The notes under the pieces were generated by a model. That model was not told where the DNA came from and searched no databases. It was given only the letters and a program-made list of their open reading frames with translations. A stretch of DNA of 8,041 nucleotides from an uncultured Oscillospiraceae bacterium (GTDB lineage Bacteria > Bacillota > Clostridia > Oscillospirales > Ruminococcaceae). Position 1 is the stretch's first letter, and each line of letters begins with the position of its first letter. Below, one piece after another: positions 6,242-8,041 of this stretch. The stretch covers positions 1 through 8,041 of the forward strand of contig CAJTVI010000093.1 of the NCBI GenBank assembly GCA_910579545.1. Reading direction: 5' to 3'. The position numbers were made by a program, and so were the translations under genes.

Positions 6242-6855
6242 AATGTGCAAAACACCGCGAGGCTGCCACAAGAAAGCCGGATCTCGGCCTCGGGGGCCGC
6301 AAATTCGTTGCTCACGCCAAGGGGCCAGTCCGGTGTGAGGGTGGCGTTGGCAAGCGGGTACCGCCCGCCGGTGATGGTGACCCCGCCGGCCGGCCCCTCG
6401 AGGGGCAGCAGCGAAAAATAGCCCCAGTTTTGCCGGGCAAGCCGCAGGGTGCGGCCGGCGGTGAGGATGCGGATCTCGGTGCGCTCGTTGGCCAGCAGCA
6501 CCTCGGCCCCCTGCTTTTGCAGCCAGAGGGCGGTGGCAAGGTTGGCAAAGGTGTGCTCCAGCCGTTCGCCCCCCAGCGCCCCCAGCAGCAGCACCTCGTT
6601 TGCGCCGCGCTCCAGCGCGAGGCGGGCGGCGTAGTGGGTGTCGGTATCGTTTTTGGCGGCGGGCAGCAGCACCGTGCGGCCGGTCTGGGGCGGGGGCGCG
6701 GTGTCAAAATCGCCCACCACAAGATCCGGCTGGCGGCCCAGCACGGCGGCGTTTTGCCAGCCTGCGTCGCAGGCGATCAGCAGGTCGTCCGGCCGCAGGT
6801 AGCGGGCCATGGCGGCGCTGACCGGGCAGGCCGAGAGCAGGACACAGCGCGGCAT
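6229..6855 (-). CDS. thiN: Thiamine pyrophosphokinase
   Basis: ThiN transfers pyrophosphate from ATP to thiamine, giving the cofactor thiamine diphosphate in the cytoplasm. The 208 residues match the family's usual length. Conserved motifs are CDAGWQNA (29-36), PDLVVGDFDT (43-52), KNDTDTHYAARLA (68-80) and the nucleotide-binding GALGGERLEH (92-101). The C-terminal thiamine-binding sheet follows, with FSLLPLEG (147-154), GVTITGGRYPL (158-168) and GVSNEF (180-185). The usual RLDH is RLEH here, a conservative change. The frame extends upstream to 6954, but the ATG at 6855 is chosen because AAAGGAGGGG lies just before it and the family N-terminus begins there. It follows rsgA after 104 nt and precedes spoVM, as in B. 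subtilis, but without rpe in between. No thiamine riboswitch is seen in the short leader. The last codons lie in a tandem repeat, so the C-terminal tail may vary between strains. Confidence 0.93.
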   Translation of the reverse strand: MPRCVLLSACPVSAAMARYLRPDDLLIACDAGWQNAAVLGRQPDLVVGDFDTAPPPQTGRTVLLPAAKNDTDTHYAARLALERGANEVLLLGALGGERLEHTFANLATALWLQKQGAEVLLANERTEIRILTAGRTLRLARQNWGYFSLLPLEGPAGGVTITGGRYPLANATLTPDWPLGVSNEFAAPEAEIRLSCGSLAVFCTLKDR

Positions 6856-6894
6856 GGGCGCTCCCCTCCTTTCCTTTTTTGCCGAAACGCAAAG

Positions 6895-6924
6895 GCCGGC
6901 CCCCGCGCCTTGCGCGGGGCCGGC
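6895..6924 (-). terminator. GC-rich hairpin between rsgA and thiN (possible attenuator)
   Basis: CCCCGCGC (6901-6908) pairs with GCGCGGGG (6912-6919) around a CTT loop. The stem extends by five more pairs (6895-6899 with 6920-6924) past one bulged C. On the minus strand it is followed by CTTTGCGTTTCGG, an interrupted T-tract, so it may be a weak terminator or an mRNA stabiliser between rsgA and thiN. Confidence 0.4.
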
Positions 6925-6959
6925 GGATGGTTTGTATAAGCCCCCGGCAGCCAAAAAAG

Positions 6960-7862
6960 CTATGCTTTGGCGGCGGGGCGCTGCCAGTCGTGCAGGTCCT
7001 TGACCTCATCGTACATGGCGGCGTAGCTGGCGTAGCGGCTGGGCGAAAGCTGGCCGGCCTTCAGCGCCGCGCGCACCGCGCAGCCCGCCTCGGCCCGGTG
7101 GGCGCAGCCGGCAAACCGGCACTGGCCCAGATAGGGCCCAAACTCCGGGAAGGCGTACTGCAAATTCTCCTTGGGGATGTAGCCCGCCCGGCCGGTATCC
7201 AGGCTGGCAAAGCCGGGGGTGTCCGCAATGCGGCCGCCGAAAGCCTCGAAGATCTCGACCTCCCGGGTGGTGTGCCGGCCCCGGCCCAGCTTTTGGCTGA
7301 TGCCGCTGGTCTCGCGGCAAAGGCCGGGCAGCAGCGCGTTGAGCAGGGTGGATTTGCCCACCCCGGAGTTGCCGCAAAAGGCGCAGAGCCTGCCCCCGAT
7401 CATTTCCTTGATCTCCTCCAGCCCCTGGCCGGCGGCATAGTCCACCGTTACAAAGGGCAGGCCGGAGAGGGCGTAGGCCTCCCGCAGGCCGTTTGGCCCG
7501 GCGAGGTCGGCCTTGGTGCATACCAGCACCGGCTGGGCCCCCTTGTCCACCGCGATGGCCGAGAGCTTGTCCAGGATCAGGGTGCTGGGGGCGGGCTGGG
7601 TGGTGCTTGCCACCAAAAACAAGAGGTCAAGGTTGGCGATGGGCGGGCGCACAAACACATTTTTGCGGGGCAATATCTCGGCGATCACCCGGCCGCCGCC
7701 CTCCTGGGCAAGCCGCACCCGGTCGCCGGCCACTGGCGTGATGCCCTTTTTGCGAAAAAGCCCCCGCGCCTTGCACTCCACCAGCCCCTCGGGCGTTTTG
7801 ACATAGTAAAACCCGCCAACGCCCTTAACAATATAGGGCGTATCCGCCTGCATCTGCTGCAT
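6960..7862 (-). CDS. rsgA: Small-subunit ribosome biogenesis GTPase RsgA
   Basis: RsgA is a circularly permuted GTPase that checks late maturation of the 30S subunit. The 300 residues show an N-terminal OB-fold with the family motif PVAGDRVRL (43-51). The GTPase motifs come in permuted order: G4 TKADL (116-120), G1 GNSGVGKST (164-172), the G2 region GRGRHTTR (193-200) and G3 DTPG (214-217). The C-terminal zinc site is C248-x4-C253-x-H255-x5-C261 (CRFAGCAHRAEAGC). G4 carries Thr in place of the common Asn (TKxD instead of NKxD), a variant known in other GTPases. The first ATG at 7862 is used; a second lies three codons on. No strong ribosome-binding site is visible. The start is only 6 nt from the upstream stop codon, so translational coupling to that gene is likely. 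The position downstream of a kinase tail and upstream of thiN matches the conserved Firmicutes cluster. Confidence 0.96.
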   Translation of the reverse strand: MQQMQADTPYIVKGVGGFYYVKTPEGLVECKARGLFRKKGITPVAGDRVRLAQEGGGRVIAEILPRKNVFVRPPIANLDLLFLVASTTQPAPSTLILDKLSAIAVDKGAQPVLVCTKADLAGPNGLREAYALSGLPFVTVDYAAGQGLEEIKEMIGGRLCAFCGNSGVGKSTLLNALLPGLCRETSGISQKLGRGRHTTREVEIFEAFGGRIADTPGFASLDTGRAGYIPKENLQYAFPEFGPYLGQCRFAGCAHRAEAGCAVRAALKAGQLSPSRYASYAAMYDEVKDLHDWQRPAAKA

Positions 7863-7868
7863 GCCCGG

Positions 7869-8041
7869 TCACTCGGCGGGCGCCGAGGTCGGCGCCGGGG
7901 TCGGCTCCGGGGTGGGCGCCGAGGTCGGCTCCGGCTCCGGGGTCGGCTCCGCGGTAGGCTCCGGGGTAACCACCGGCGGGATGGAGGTGGGGTCCGGCAC
8001 CACGATGGTGGGCACGGGGGTGGGGTCCGGCTCGGGTTCGG
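7869..8041 (-). CDS. C-terminal Pro/Thr/Glu-rich tail of a larger protein, probably a PASTA Ser/Thr kinase (partial)
   Basis: The minus-strand frame ending in TGA at 7869-7871 stays open to the window edge (56 codons). It reads as a low-complexity tail rich in PEPTP, PTPVPT and TSAP motifs and ends TPAPTSAPAE. In Firmicutes the gene directly before rsgA is usually prkC, a membrane Ser/Thr kinase with extracellular PASTA domains, and clostridial versions often end in such Pro/Thr-rich extracellular tails. The identification rests on gene order and composition only; no kinase or PASTA sequence is in view. The coding DNA is itself a degenerate repeat of 6-bp blocks (GGCTCC, GGGGTC and similar, about 7875-7965). 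The stop codon lies 6 nt before the rsgA ATG. Another secreted or membrane protein with a Pro-rich tail cannot be excluded. Confidence 0.5.
   Translation of the reverse strand, partial: EPEPDPTPVPTIVVPDPTSIPPVVTPEPTAEPTPEPEPTSAPTPEPTPAPTSAPAE

Noticed and set aside
5366..6421. Plus-strand open frame of 351 codons over the repeats
   Set aside because: The translation is repetitive GC-rich sequence without family resemblance. It overlaps spoVM and the thiN 3' end, and no ribosome-binding site was evident.
6856..6954. Upstream extension of thiN to 6954
   Set aside because: The extension passes through the GC hairpin, and AAAGGAGGGG directly precedes the ATG at 6855, where ThiN homology begins.
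6856..6959. TPP riboswitch ahead of thiN
   Set aside because: The 104-nt gap shows only a simple GC hairpin and lacks the conserved CUGAGA-type core expected of a thiamine riboswitch.

Overview
The window looks like chromosome of a GC-rich, endospore-forming member of class Clostridia, probably an Oscillospiraceae/Ruminococcaceae-type genome. This rests on three spore-coat morphogenesis genes and on a SipL-type (clostridial) rather than SpoVID-type (Bacillus) protein. It also rests on the Firmicutes gene order kinase tail, rsgA, thiN, spoVM. The genus cannot be fixed from the sequence alone.

Layout, left to right. Positions 1-2079 (+) hold the 3' part of a gene for a large membrane protein: the C-terminal part of a TIR-like domain, a long Pro/Ala-rich linker, one transmembrane helix and about 15 MORN repeats. 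The gap 2080-2332 separates it from convergent genes and holds a very strong 18-bp hairpin terminator and a second small GC hairpin with a T-tract. From 2333 to the right edge every gene lies on the minus strand. Read in the direction of transcription these are: the C-terminal tail of a probable PASTA Ser/Thr kinase (8041-7869, partial), rsgA (7862-6960), thiN (6855-6229), a very short spoVM (5925-5845, 26 codons, GTG start), sipL (5344-3827) and spoIVA (3808-2333).

The central result is that SpoVM, SipL and SpoIVA, the parts known to build the basement layer of the spore coat on the forespore surface, are encoded consecutively on one strand. SpoVM is the curvature-sensing peptide that anchors SpoIVA. 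SpoIVA is the polymerising ATPase. SipL binds SpoIVA through its C-terminal LysM domain. sipL and spoIVA are 18 nt apart and almost certainly one operon. spoVM is upstream, separated by an intrinsic terminator and a 500-nt non-coding stretch.

The upstream genes rsgA (ribosome-assembly GTPase) and thiN (thiamine pyrophosphokinase) are housekeeping genes. Their order matches the conserved prkC-rsgA-rpe-thiN-spoVM neighbourhood of Bacillus subtilis, except that rpe is absent.

Two non-coding stretches are rich in repeats. Positions 5540-5780 carry three tandem GC-rich units of 83-89 bp. Positions 6115-6241 carry an array of eight 15-17-bp units with a 48-bp higher-order period, which runs into the 3' end of thiN. 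Several very long open frames in the window (for example plus-strand 2270-5338, and the minus-strand extension of sipL up to 6133) are by-products of high GC content and are not reported as genes.
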